Of a DNA stretch of 35,035 nucleotides, positions 16,056 through 24,420 are shown piece by piece; the first letter of the stretch is position 1; the number at the start of each line of letters is the position of its first letter. The notes under the pieces are model-generated. The model was given only the letters and a program-made list of their open reading frames with translations, was not told where the DNA came from and did not search any database. A program made the position numbers and the translations under genes. The stretch lies in NCBI GenBank assembly GCA_018304505.1, contig JAGVWA010000015.1, positions 1 to 35,035 on the forward strand, in the 5' to 3' direction. This stretch comes from Nanobdellati archaeon (GTDB lineage Archaea > B1Sed10-29 > JAGVWA01).

Positions 16056-17660
16056 ATGCCGACGGTGAACTTAGACAAAAAAAGATTCTTGAAATACCTC
16101 GACAGGGACTATGATGACGAGTTCCTGAAAGAGAGAATCGCAATGCTCGGCACCGACCTCGACAGCATAACAGAAACCGAAATCATTGTTGAGGCATTCC
16201 CGAACAGGCCAGATTTGTTGAGTGAGGCGGGAATGGCGCGCGCGCTAAGGGGTTTCATCGGCATTGAAACTGGTCTGCCTGCATACGATATTAAAAAAGG
16301 CAATTGGAAGGTCTCCGTTGACCACAAGGTAAAGAAAATCCGGGAGCATGCTGTCTGTGCTGTGGCGAAAAACGTAAACATAGATAGCGCCTATCTTAAG
16401 TCGCTGATGCAGATTCAGGAAAAGCTGCACGTAACGCACAGCAGGAACCGGAAGATGGCGAGCATTGGAATGTACGACTTGGACACCATAAAGTTTCCAA
16501 TAAAATACACGACGGTGCAGCACGATTTCAAGTTCACGCCGCTTGAGGCTACGAAGGAAATGACGGTAAAGCAGATTTTGAAAGAGCACCCCAAGGGCAA
16601 GGACTACGCGCACCTGCTAGTCGGGGATGAGTACCCAATGTGGATAGACGCACAGGGGCAGGTGTTGTCGATGCCGCCCATAATCAACTCGGCCGAGACC
16701 GCGATAACGGAGAAAACAAAGAACTTATTTATCGATGTAACTGGGCTTGACGGGAAGGTCGTGGATCAGGCAATGAGCATCATTGTCGCGCTGTTGCATG
16801 ACCACGGCGCCACGATTGAGCAAGTCAACATCAATGGCGCGATAACGCCTAACATGGCGCCGTGGGAAATGAAGTTTGATTACAAATACATAAACAAGTT
16901 CCTGGGTCTTGATTTAACCGACAAGGAAATCAAAAAACACCTAGAGCGCATGCGAATCGGTGTACGGGGCGACATGGCCGTGGTGCCGGCATACAGAACC
17001 GACATTCTCCACCCGCGGGACCTGATGGAGGAAGTCGCCATCAGTTACGGATATGAAAATTTCGAAGCCGAGATTCCGAACGTGTCCACTGTCGGCGAAG
17101 AGCAACCAGCTACGGTGTTTCAGCGGAAACTCGCAGAGGCGTGTGTCGGTCTTGGCTTGCTTGAATGCCTGTCGTTTCACTTATCGAATGAGGGCGTGCT
17201 GATTGAAAAAATGGATCGGGAGCCGAGGCCGCTGCTGAAGGTGACTAATCCTGTGAACAAGGATTATGACACAATCCGCGATTTGCTGATGCCCGGCCTG
17301 CTCAAGGTTTTGTCAGAAAACAAACATCATGAATTGCCGCAAAAGCTTTTTGAGCAGGGCACTGTTGTTGATGAAAAGATGAACGAAGTAACATCGCTTG
17401 CAATTGTTTCATCGCATGCTACTGCGGGTTACGATGAAGCACGCTCAATGGTCGAGGCCATCTTTAGGTCGCTTGGAAAACCAGTGGCATTTACGCAGGA
17501 CACAAAGCCATATTTCATGCCAGGAAGGACGGCGCAGATCGCCTACCAGGGAGAGCACATTGGATACTGCGGAGAAATCCATCCGAAGGTGCTGAACAAC
17601 TTCGGCCTGGAAAATCCAGCAATCGGCATCGAGTTCAACGTTGATCGACTTTTGAAGTAA
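16056..17660 (+). CDS. pheT: Phenylalanyl-tRNA synthetase beta subunit
   Basis: The 534-residue archaeal-type beta subunit lacks the N-terminal tRNA-binding (EMAP-like) and C-terminal anticodon-binding extensions of the bacterial form. It begins MPTVNLDKKRFLKYLDRDYDDEF. It contains the B3/4 region (NRPDLLSEAGMARALRGF; HSRNRKMASIGMYDLDTIKFP), a B5 domain (FDYKYINKFLGLDLTDKEIKKHLERM) and a class II-like catalytic pseudo-domain (HPRDLMEEVAISYGYENFE; ending VLNNFGLENPAIGIEFNVDRLL). It follows pheS with no gap. The subunit supports folding, editing and tRNA binding. Confidence 0.96.
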   Translation: MPTVNLDKKRFLKYLDRDYDDEFLKERIAMLGTDLDSITETEIIVEAFPNRPDLLSEAGMARALRGFIGIETGLPAYDIKKGNWKVSVDHKVKKIREHAVCAVAKNVNIDSAYLKSLMQIQEKLHVTHSRNRKMASIGMYDLDTIKFPIKYTTVQHDFKFTPLEATKEMTVKQILKEHPKGKDYAHLLVGDEYPMWIDAQGQVLSMPPIINSAETAITEKTKNLFIDVTGLDGKVVDQAMSIIVALLHDHGATIEQVNINGAITPNMAPWEMKFDYKYINKFLGLDLTDKEIKKHLERMRIGVRGDMAVVPAYRTDILHPRDLMEEVAISYGYENFEAEIPNVSTVGEEQPATVFQRKLAEACVGLGLLECLSFHLSNEGVLIEKMDREPRPLLKVTNPVNKDYDTIRDLLMPGLLKVLSENKHHELPQKLFEQGTVVDEKMNEVTSLAIVSSHATAGYDEARSMVEAIFRSLGKPVAFTQDTKPYFMPGRTAQIAYQGEHIGYCGEIHPKVLNNFGLENPAIGIEFNVDRLLK

Positions 17661-17696
17661 ACGCGTAAAACAAAACAGGTATGTGGGGACGATAAA

Positions 17697-19319
17697 ATGG
17701 GGATTAGTTATGCAGACGTAGCTACTGTGGATCATCATGAAATTGAAAGGCAGCCGGAATACCTGCCTGAGTTCTATGAGCAGTCAAAGGCCTGTGCAGA
17801 TCACTTCGACATTGAAGACGAGGCAGTTGGTTATCATAGGGAATTATTGTTGGGCATTAACGCGAAAATCAAAGAAAAGCTTGGGAAAAGGCACAGTTTG
17901 ACAACGCTTGGCGATGAAATTAATGTCCTTCCAGAACGCGTTGTTATAATCGACGGTACAAGCGTAGGCCTGCCTTTTGGTCGGCAGATGGAGAGGTCGA
18001 TAAATTACTATCTGGAAAAATGGCTAGGCGCGGGGCATGGCATAAACATTCAGCGCGTGCACACGCGTGAGGACTGGCAAAAAGCAGTTGAAGGAATAGA
18101 GGATAAGACGCTGTTGGTTGAATTGGCAACATCAAGAAACATATTCAACAAAGAGGACCACAAGCGCCTCAAGGAATCGGGCTGCGTGATAGTGCCCGGC
18201 TCAATTAGTGTAGGCGGTGAAATCCTTTCTGATAAGCAAAAGACATTTAATTATCTCTCAAACAACGGCACTGACCTAAGGCTGGTAGCGAAATACGAGG
18301 CTGTAAAACACGCAGAGGACAAAAAAGAACTTGCCGGGGGAATCATCAATGCTGTGGATGAACTGAACAAGGATGGCATAGAGAGATTTTTCATAAAACC
18401 AGCTGCGGGTGGTGGAGGAAAAGGGGGATTCAGGCTGATAAAAATCAGAGACATGTACCTGGTGTTCGACCTCTCAAGGCTTACCGGAAAGCTCGAAGAG
18501 CCCGTGCTTCCATACTACTTTCCGATAGCCAGCGACCAGGATGACGTAATAGATTCTTTTGTATGGGTATTTGCCTTCTTTGTGAAAAACAAACTCGACA
18601 AGCAATACATTGAAACGCCAATTGAGGACTTGATGAAGAAATACAACGCTGAAACAAAAAGGGATGCGCTAAAGGCCCTCGTAAAAGACAAAAATGAAAG
18701 GCCACTAAGTGAGATTTACACCCCCGAATTTCTGGAAAGGTTCAACAAGAAACTTTTAACGCGCAGTGAAACAATTGAGTTACTGGCTAATGCCATTGAA
18801 GCATATCCATACGATTACGCACCCGTCGTGTGCGAGCATTTGACATACGGCCCCTTCGGGCTGCGCGCGCATTACAGGGTCAACATAAACGGGATTAAGC
18901 CGGAAACAATATACGCAAGGATATTCCAAACCCAGCTGTCAGAAAACGGCATCGGGTACATAGGCCTTGACAATTTGTCGAACGCCATCACCGGAGACAT
19001 AGAGGAAGTCAGGGCGTCGCCAATGCACCATGAACTCATTAAAGGCGTTGGTGGTTTCGAGGCGCTTGAGAAAACCCTCATCAATGGTGCGGAGGCAGCT
19101 TCGAAAATTCTAGATGCGATGCCGGAAGACGAAAAAGGGATATACCCAGTAAGGCTTGAATTTGACATGACGGCACTGGAGCACAAGCTACACGAGGGCA
19201 ACGGAAATTCATCGCGTGACCTTGCGCTCAATAACTCCTGGGGAAATTTTGTCGAGAACAACGCATACTGGTTTTTCGCTGCCCTTGCATGCTATCAGCA
19301 CGAAAAGAAAAAGCAATAA
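17697..19319 (+). CDS. ATP-grasp-like protein of unknown function, in the pheST operon
   Basis: A 540-residue cytosolic protein. Residues about 75-170 resemble a pre-ATP-grasp Rossmann region (VVIIDGTSVGLPFG; KTLLVELATSRNIF). Around 230-250 is RFFIKPAAGGGGKGGFRLIKI: a lysine before a glycine-rich loop as in ATP-grasp ligases. A late PVRLEFDMT strand could supply metal-binding acidic residues. The middle (about 290-370) is helical. ATP-grasp enzymes usually join a carboxylate to an amine or thiol through an acyl-phosphate; the substrate here is unknown. It starts 36 bases after pheT on the same strand with no obvious promoter, so co-transcription is likely. The fold call rests on the loop pattern alone. 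Confidence 0.62.
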   Translation: MGISYADVATVDHHEIERQPEYLPEFYEQSKACADHFDIEDEAVGYHRELLLGINAKIKEKLGKRHSLTTLGDEINVLPERVVIIDGTSVGLPFGRQMERSINYYLEKWLGAGHGINIQRVHTREDWQKAVEGIEDKTLLVELATSRNIFNKEDHKRLKESGCVIVPGSISVGGEILSDKQKTFNYLSNNGTDLRLVAKYEAVKHAEDKKELAGGIINAVDELNKDGIERFFIKPAAGGGGKGGFRLIKIRDMYLVFDLSRLTGKLEEPVLPYYFPIASDQDDVIDSFVWVFAFFVKNKLDKQYIETPIEDLMKKYNAETKRDALKALVKDKNERPLSEIYTPEFLERFNKKLLTRSETIELLANAIEAYPYDYAPVVCEHLTYGPFGLRAHYRVNINGIKPETIYARIFQTQLSENGIGYIGLDNLSNAITGDIEEVRASPMHHELIKGVGGFEALEKTLINGAEAASKILDAMPEDEKGIYPVRLEFDMTALEHKLHEGNGNSSRDLALNNSWGNFVENNAYWFFAALACYQHEKKKQ

Positions 19320-19354
19320 TCAATGTAAGCAATCGCTGTATGAATTACCATGAT

Positions 19355-20701
19355 CTACATGAACTGCGCCAAGCCGGTCTGTTCCTTTGGCGGTTTTTTG
19401 TGGCCCGCCTTTTCCGGTTTCACTTCCGCGATTTCTTCAACGTATTTCTTCTCGAAGTATTCCTGTTTCAACTCCGCCGCCCTTTCCAGGGTTTTTTTTC
19501 TCTGGCTCAAGCCAAGCAGTTTTAAGTCATCTTCGTCAAAATCAAACTGCGCAGTAACCATGGGGGCGAGGTCATTGTCTTGGATCAATTCGGTGTACAT
19601 GGGCAGGTAGTCCTTGATGGCCGTGTTTACCGAAACGTGCGTCAGGGCCGCGATCTTTGTAGCAGTTGCCTTTCGCTGCCCGCGCTCGCCTTTTGTCACG
19701 CTGAGATATTTAATCAGTGATGGGAACGCGTACCTGCCCCAGCCAGAGTAGGTTTCTTTTTTTGACAAACTAACTCCAGAGGTCATTAAGTCAATTGAGT
19801 ACTTCTGCAGGCCCCAGTCCTGGCGTCTCTTGATTCTGCCCATGAAAACATCTGCCCTGGAGATCTTGTCGTATGCCGCATTGAGTTCTTCTGGTTTTTT
19901 GTATTCCCTGTAAACGTTTTCTTCGATCCATTTCAGGAACATGTCGGGGTCTTCCTCGACGCTGTCGAAAGCCTGCTTGCTCTTCTTTGCGTCCTTTGTC
20001 TTCAGCACAGTGGTTATGGCATTGAAAATGTTGTCCTTGCGGTCCTTCCCGCCTTGAATTTCGATATCGGCTTTTGTCAACTCGGAACGCCCATCTGCAA
20101 GCGCTTGCAAGTCATTGATTGCACTTCTCACGTCACCAGAGGAGTTGCGCGCAATTTCGAGCAGGACTTCCCTGCCGCATGCAATGCTTTCCTTTTCACA
20201 GATGCTTTCAAGGATCTTGGTGATTGTAGCGTAGTGCACTTTCTTTACATTGGCAGGTTCGCACGCGGTTCGCAGGCCCGAGAGCTTTTGGTCCCACAAA
20301 TCGTTAGCCGTCAAGACTATTGGACACTTGGCTGTCTTTATTATGTCTGCAATTGCTGATGTGCCTCCCCTGTCTTGGGCGTACATCCCATCTACTTCGT
20401 CGAACAGAATCAGCCTGCGCTTGCCAAAGAGAGTAAGGGACTCAGAAGCCAGGCGGGCATACCGCTCTACAGCATCCCGGTTTCTTACGTCGCTCGCGTT
20501 CATTTCCAGCAACTCGAAGCCATATTCTGAGGCGAGCGCATAGGCCATGCTTGTTTTTCCGCTACCCGCAGGGCCATGCAGCAACAAAGGCTTTGATTCA
20601 ACAGTCCAGTTTTTCATCCACTTGTGTATTTCCTCGATGGTGTTGCCGTGCCCGATCACCTGGTCCAGCTTCTTCGGCGCGTACTTGTCTGCCCACAACA
20701 T
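19355..20701 (-). CDS. rfcL: Replication factor C large subunit (clamp loader)
   Basis: The 448-residue AAA+ protein opens PCNA and loads it on primed DNA together with RFC small subunits. It begins MLWADKYAPKKLDQVIGH, with Walker A GPAGSGKT (43-50), Walker B RRLILFDEVDGM, sensor 1 VLTAND and a sensor 2 region (SSGDVRSAINDLQALA). A helical collar domain follows to about residue 400. The C-terminus is charged and ends EQTGLAQFM, a PIP-box-like Q-x-x-L-x-x-F motif that should bind PCNA. It is divergent from the YchF-type gene, with only 40 bases between start codons. Confidence 0.95.
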   Translation of the reverse strand: MLWADKYAPKKLDQVIGHGNTIEEIHKWMKNWTVESKPLLLHGPAGSGKTSMAYALASEYGFELLEMNASDVRNRDAVERYARLASESLTLFGKRRLILFDEVDGMYAQDRGGTSAIADIIKTAKCPIVLTANDLWDQKLSGLRTACEPANVKKVHYATITKILESICEKESIACGREVLLEIARNSSGDVRSAINDLQALADGRSELTKADIEIQGGKDRKDNIFNAITTVLKTKDAKKSKQAFDSVEEDPDMFLKWIEENVYREYKKPEELNAAYDKISRADVFMGRIKRRQDWGLQKYSIDLMTSGVSLSKKETYSGWGRYAFPSLIKYLSVTKGERGQRKATATKIAALTHVSVNTAIKDYLPMYTELIQDNDLAPMVTAQFDFDEDDLKLLGLSQRKKTLERAAELKQEYFEKKYVEEIAEVKPEKAGHKKPPKEQTGLAQFM

Positions 20702-20702
20702 G

Positions 20703-20737
20703 CTTTATATTGTGGAATAACTGGAATAAAAGCGTGA
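20703..20737. promoter_or_regulatory. Overlapping divergent promoters of rfcL and the YchF-type gene
   Basis: The minus-strand box GCTTTTATTCC (20723-20733) is centred 27 bases from the rfcL ATG. The plus-strand box CTTTATATTG (20703-20712) is centred 35 bases from the ATG at 20742, leaving a short leader with GTGA at 20734-20737. Each box lies inside the transcription start zone of the other gene. Confidence 0.45.
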
Positions 20738-20741
20738 GACG

Positions 20742-21902
20742 ATGAAGATTGGAATTGTTGGCAAGCCATCATCGGGGAAATCGACGTTCTTCTCAGCTGC
20801 GACCATGGTTGACGTGCCAATTGCGGCGTATCCATTCACTACGATCAAACCCAATGTCGCGATTTCGGCAGTGCAGCTGAAGTGCCCGCACGTAGAACTC
20901 GGGCTTAAGAATTGTTCCGGCGTTGCCCCGTCAACAAGCGCTTCTAAGAACTGTGAAGGTGTCAGGATTGCGCCTGTACAGTTAATTGACGTTGCGGGCC
21001 TGGTTCCTGACGCGCATCTTGGTAAGGGTAGGGGCAATGAGTTCTTGACAGATCTGATGGACGCCGACGCGCTGATTCACATTGTCGACTTGAGCGGTAA
21101 GACTGATGCCAATGGAAACGCTACACTGGGCCATGATCCAGCAGGGGATATTGAATTCCTTGAGAAGGAAATTGATTACTGGCTCCAGGGCATCCTGGAG
21201 AAAAACTGGAAAAACATTGAGAGGAAATCAAAATCAGGCACAGAGTTGTATGAATCAGTCTATGATCAGTTATCGGGCTTGAAGATTGACAAAGGTCGGG
21301 TCAAGGAACTTGTAACCTCAGGGTACGCTGATTTGCTCGACCTCGCAACACGAATTCGAAAGGCAAGCAAGCCCATCATTATTGCTGGCAACAAAATCGA
21401 CACACTGGACGGCAAAAATAACTACGATCGCCTTAAGGATCGGGTGATGCCGCTGTCAGCAGATTCAGAGCTTGCATTGATGAGGGCTCAGAAGGCGGGC
21501 CTGATCGCCTACATCCGTGGCAACGCGTTTTTCATGCCTCTAGAAAAATTGAATGGAAAACCAGAAGCCATAGCCGCGCTGGAGCAAATAAAGAAGAGCA
21601 CCCTAGATGTGTTTAAAACAACAGGTATGCTAGAGCTCCTTCACAATGTCGTGTTCGATGTCCTGGAATACATTCCTGTTTACCCGGTCGAGGACGAGAA
21701 TAAGTTCACAGACGGGAAAGGGCGTGTACTTCCTGACGTGAAGCTGATGAAAAAAGGCAGTACTGCGCTTGATTTGGCTTTTGCAGTGCACACGAGCATC
21801 GGCGAGGGCTTCATCGGCGCAATTGACGCGCGCACAAAAAAGCGTATCGGCAAGGACTATGTGCTCAAGGCAAATGACATTATAAAGATCCAGAAAAAGT
21901 GA
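20742..21902 (+). CDS. YchF/OBG-family translation-associated GTPase with TGS domain
   Basis: A 386-residue P-loop NTPase. G1 is GKPSSGKST (7-15), the switch I region has YPFTTIKPNVA, G3 is LIDVAGLVPDAHLGKGRGNEFL (the family's DxAGL pattern) and G4 is AGNKID. The C-terminal TGS domain (about 300-386: LMKKGSTALDLAFAVHTSIGEGFIGAIDARTKKRIGKDYVLKANDIIKI) is complete. Family members associate with ribosomes. Bacterial YchF prefers ATP and has an altered G4; the intact NKID here suggests GTP use, which is inference. Confidence 0.9.
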   Translation: MKIGIVGKPSSGKSTFFSAATMVDVPIAAYPFTTIKPNVAISAVQLKCPHVELGLKNCSGVAPSTSASKNCEGVRIAPVQLIDVAGLVPDAHLGKGRGNEFLTDLMDADALIHIVDLSGKTDANGNATLGHDPAGDIEFLEKEIDYWLQGILEKNWKNIERKSKSGTELYESVYDQLSGLKIDKGRVKELVTSGYADLLDLATRIRKASKPIIIAGNKIDTLDGKNNYDRLKDRVMPLSADSELALMRAQKAGLIAYIRGNAFFMPLEKLNGKPEAIAALEQIKKSTLDVFKTTGMLELLHNVVFDVLEYIPVYPVEDENKFTDGKGRVLPDVKLMKKGSTALDLAFAVHTSIGEGFIGAIDARTKKRIGKDYVLKANDIIKIQKK

Positions 21903-21960
21903 AGAAAAAGAAGAAAGAAAAATAAAAATTGGAAAAATGAGGGATTGGAAAAACCCGGAG
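21903..21960 (-). terminator. Poly-T terminator region for the minus-strand coiled-coil cluster
   Basis: The gap between the converging YchF-type and 92-residue genes is A-rich on the plus strand. On the minus strand it reads as repeated T-tracts (TTTTT, TTTTT, TTTTT, TTTTTC), which suits archaeal intrinsic termination of the gene ending at 21967. Confidence 0.4.
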
Positions 21961-21966
21961 TCAACC

Positions 21967-22245
21967 TTAGAAGTCGAACTTGGTTTTTTCCTGGTCCTTG
22001 AACAGCACTGACTCGATGTCGTCGCCTTCTAGGTCCTTGGCAAAGTCTGCTTCTTCATGTTTCAGGTATTGGCTTTGATCAACCAGTCCAAGTTCTTGTT
22101 TCTTGCGTTTTATTCTCGCAAGCGTCATGAAGTAAGCGTCCGTCAGGGTGTCAAGGCCTATCTGCGGTTTTTCCCGCTCATGGGTCAGTTCCTTGATGTA
22201 GAGCTCAATTATCTTGTAAGCGATTTCATCATCTGGGTCCATCAT
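21967..22245 (-). CDS. Small acidic orphan protein
   Basis: A 92-residue protein starting MMDPDDEIAYKIIELYIKELTHEREKPQIG. It is helical and highly acidic toward the end (HEEADFAKDLEGDDIESVLFKDQEKTKFDF). No family is recognised. AGGT just before the start is a plausible SD. It follows the COG1340-like coiled-coil gene by 49 bases on the same strand and is probably the last gene of that cluster. Confidence 0.65.
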   Translation of the reverse strand: MMDPDDEIAYKIIELYIKELTHEREKPQIGLDTLTDAYFMTLARIKRKKQELGLVDQSQYLKHEEADFAKDLEGDDIESVLFKDQEKTKFDF

Positions 22246-22294
22246 TATACCTTCTCCGTGTCTCTCCGTTTAGTTCAGTAATCACTGGACGTAT

Positions 22295-23134
22295 TTATTC
22301 CTTTAGCCCGTATTTCTGGACTAGGCCGAATTCGTCAAACTTGAGCTTCTTGCCCTTCTTAAATGCCTCTAGGAGTTGTCTGGCTTTTTCCTCGTCTGCC
22401 AACTCCTGCTGCTTGGCCATCTTGTCCCGTTCCGTTTTCCGTTTAACATCATGGTCCTTGCGTGTCTTTTTCTTTGCATTCAGAAGTGCAACGATTTGTT
22501 TGTGTAGCCCGTCTGCCTGCTTCATTTTTTCCGAAATGACCTTGTCGATCTCCTTCAGGGCCTTTATTATTTCGCGTTTCTTGTCCTGTTTTTCCCGGAT
22601 CTGCTGGTGGTAAACTTCGCTTTGTTCCGCGTGCTTTAACACGTTCTCATGCGTCTGTTTTTGCTTCACCCTGAGCGTTTTCAGTTTTTTGAACAAGTCA
22701 GATGCCTGTTTTTTGAATTCGGCTTCCTCTTTCAGTGACGAGATTTCGATTTCCATGGCCTGCATTTGCTTTACGAATTCCTTTTCGCGCGCTGGCGAGA
22801 GGAGCTCTGTTTGGTAGAACCAGTCCATTTTGTAGAGTTTGTCTCTGAGTACACTGATCGGGGTGTGCCTTTCATCGGTGCTGTCGGCGCGTCTCGGCTG
22901 TTTTAGTATCGGGTTCTTGCCAAGTTCCTTGAGCGCCTTGTCGATTTCAGACCTTGCTTGTTTAAATTTTTTGACGTCAGCGTTTTCCGTGTCCCGTTTT
23001 GCTTTGAGGTCATTTATGTCTTTGTTGGCTGAGTCGAGTTGTGACTTGATTTGTTTCTTTTTCTGGATGTGTTCCTTGACCTCTGCGTTGATCTTATCGC
23101 GTTGTTCTTTCAGGCCATTGATTTCTTGTTCCAT
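22295..23134 (-). CDS. Archaeal coiled-coil protein (COG1340 type)
   Basis: The 279 residues are nearly all heptad-rich charged coiled coil. The interruption after residue 75 (LGKNPILKQPRRADSTDERHTPISVLRDKLYKMDWFYQTELLSPAREKEFVKQM) is typical of archaeal COG1340 proteins: a loop, then I-x-x-L-x-x-K-I-x-x-L-E-(W/F)-x-x-Q-T-x-x-L-(S/T)-x-x-x-E-K-E-like spacing. The C-terminus (EEKARQLLEAFKKGKKLKFDEFGLVQKYGL) also fits. Function is not established; SMC-like or cytoskeletal roles are guesses. It starts four bases after the stop of the upstream TM/coiled-coil gene and so shares its transcript. Confidence 0.82.
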   Translation of the reverse strand: MEQEINGLKEQRDKINAEVKEHIQKKKQIKSQLDSANKDINDLKAKRDTENADVKKFKQARSEIDKALKELGKNPILKQPRRADSTDERHTPISVLRDKLYKMDWFYQTELLSPAREKEFVKQMQAMEIEISSLKEEAEFKKQASDLFKKLKTLRVKQKQTHENVLKHAEQSEVYHQQIREKQDKKREIIKALKEIDKVISEKMKQADGLHKQIVALLNAKKKTRKDHDVKRKTERDKMAKQQELADEEKARQLLEAFKKGKKLKFDEFGLVQKYGLKE

Positions 23135-23138
23135 TTGT

Positions 23139-23864
23139 TTACACTTCGGTTTCCTTTTCCTTGGGGGCCAGCCAGTCCAAGCCGTATTCCTTGAATGTCC
23201 GCAGCCTACCGACGAGGTAGACGTCGACGCCGATCTTAATGAGTAAGGCGCCGATCATGGCCAACACGATTTGCGTCACGAATGGCACGATTTGCAGCGA
23301 TATCTTCAGGATGTCGACGATGCTTCCCAGCGAGTACATGATCATCATGATGCCGAGTATTATTATGGCGAGGCTTATCATGTTTTTCGTTGACCCCCTG
23401 AGCCTGATTTTGTTCACGTCGTCGTTGAGCTGTTCAAGTTTGTAGTTGGCGTCCATCTTGAACGCGAAGAGCTCAGAGTTTAGCCTGTTGACCTCGTCTG
23501 CCATTTCGCCGCGCTGCTTGTCCACGTATTTCTTTTGTTCCAGGAACTTCAAATCGGCTTGCAGCGCAAGGTCTTTTTTTGATGAGTCTATTGTTTTGTC
23601 AACGTACTCTGTCAGGACGCGTTCCTTTTTCAGCATTTCCTTGGAAACGATTTTCGAGGTCTCGGCCTCTTCCATTTCCCTGAAGCGCGCATTCGCCGTT
23701 TCGAATATCTGCAGTGCATCCTGTTCTGCGATGTTCATCTGCCGCAGGGTGCTGACGATCTGCTGCTTGGGCGTCTTGTCCCTGAGCATTTGCAGTACGG
23801 TGTCTGCGATGTTTCCTTGCCCCGCTGCAGGTGATTGAGAATTAGGCATGTTCTGTTTACTCAT
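23139..23864 (-). CDS. Membrane protein with N-terminal helical domain, coiled coil and two TM helices
   Basis: A 241-residue protein, not recognised by name. Residues about 15-65 (NIADTVLQMLRDKTPKQQIVSTLRQMNIAEQDALQIFETANARF) look like a small three-helix domain. A coiled coil follows (about 66-155), then two membrane helices (about 165-185 and 190-217) and a short charged tail. TATATATA at about 23870-23878 is only 10 bases from the first ATG (23864) but 25 bases from an internal ATG at 23849 (MPNSQSPAAG), so 23849 may be the true leaderless start. It is the first gene of a three-gene minus-strand cluster and may anchor the adjacent coiled-coil protein to the membrane. Confidence 0.75.
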   Translation of the reverse strand: MSKQNMPNSQSPAAGQGNIADTVLQMLRDKTPKQQIVSTLRQMNIAEQDALQIFETANARFREMEEAETSKIVSKEMLKKERVLTEYVDKTIDSSKKDLALQADLKFLEQKKYVDKQRGEMADEVNRLNSELFAFKMDANYKLEQLNDDVNKIRLRGSTKNMISLAIIILGIMMIMYSLGSIVDILKISLQIVPFVTQIVLAMIGALLIKIGVDVYLVGRLRTFKEYGLDWLAPKEKETEV

Positions 23865-23890
23865 TTTGATATATATATTCCTTTCATGAA

Positions 23891-23915
23891 TTCACCGAGC
23901 CTGGTTTAAACTGGT
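23891..23915 (+). repeat. 25-bp direct repeat, left copy
   Basis: TTCACCGAGCCTGGTTTAAA followed by CTGGT, identical at 24421-24445. This copy sits upstream of hicB. It is followed by an extra ten bases and then TTGCAAAA at 23931; the right copy has the same TTGCAAAA ten bases sooner. CTGG recurs at exact 10-base spacing three times (23901, 23911, 23921). Confidence 0.85.
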
Positions 23916-23965
23916 GCCAACTGGATAACGTTGCAAAATCTTTATTAGCGCGTCTTTTTATAATT

Positions 23966-24199
23966 ATGTTGAGCAATATGAACAGGATGACGACATTAAC
24001 AGCAGCACTGATAAAAGAAGAGGACATGTACATTGCAAAGTGTCCTGAACTTGGAACCGTGAGCCAGGGCAGAACCATCGAGGAAGCTTTGGCGAACCTA
24101 AAGGAAGCAACTGAATTATATCTGGAAGAGTTTCCGTTAACGCAGTCGCCTAAAGTATTGCTCACCACCTTTGAGGTGAGCGATGTTGTCAAGGCTTAA
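23966..24199 (+). CDS. hicB: HicB-family antitoxin (short, UPF0150 type)
   Basis: The 77 residues have the HicB core: LTAALIKEEDMYIAKCPELGTVSQGRTIEEALANLKEATELYLEEF, a partial RNase H-like fold that covers the HicA active site. Archaeal short HicB proteins like this lack the added helix-turn-helix or ribbon-helix-helix DNA-binding domain, and none is visible after VLLTTFEVSDVVKA. The start may also be at 23978 or 23987 (MTTLTAALI). It precedes hicA and overlaps it by 17 bases, so the antitoxin is translated first. The pair lies inside a segment bounded by 25-bp direct repeats. Confidence 0.88.
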   Translation: MLSNMNRMTTLTAALIKEEDMYIAKCPELGTVSQGRTIEEALANLKEATELYLEEFPLTQSPKVLLTTFEVSDVVKA

Positions 24200-24416
24200 G
24201 AAGATTTCTGGAAAGGACTGCATAAAGATCTTGTGCAACAAGTTCGGGTTTTTACCAGTACGGCAGCGGGGCAGCCACGTTGTCATGACAAAGCAAACCG
24301 ATTCCGGAAAGATCGGCACGGTAGTGCCCCTGCACAAGGAACTGAAAATCGCAACTCTGAAAAACGCGCTGGCGCTCGCAAAGATAGACGAAGACGACTT
24401 TGTGCAGTTCATCTAA
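24183..24416 (+). CDS. hicA: HicA-family mRNA interferase toxin
   Basis: A 77-residue YcfA/HicA toxin with a double-stranded-RNA-binding-like fold: MLSRLKKISGKDCIKILCNKFGF, then PVRQRGSHVVMTK with the catalytic histidine in GSH, then TVVPLHKELKIATLKNALALAKIDEDDFVQ. HicA cleaves mRNA and is neutralised by HicB. All key positions look intact, so the toxin should be active. The gene starts inside hicB and ends five bases before the right-hand 25-bp repeat. Confidence 0.9.
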   Translation: MLSRLKKISGKDCIKILCNKFGFLPVRQRGSHVVMTKQTDSGKIGTVVPLHKELKIATLKNALALAKIDEDDFVQFI

Positions 24417-24420
24417 TTTT

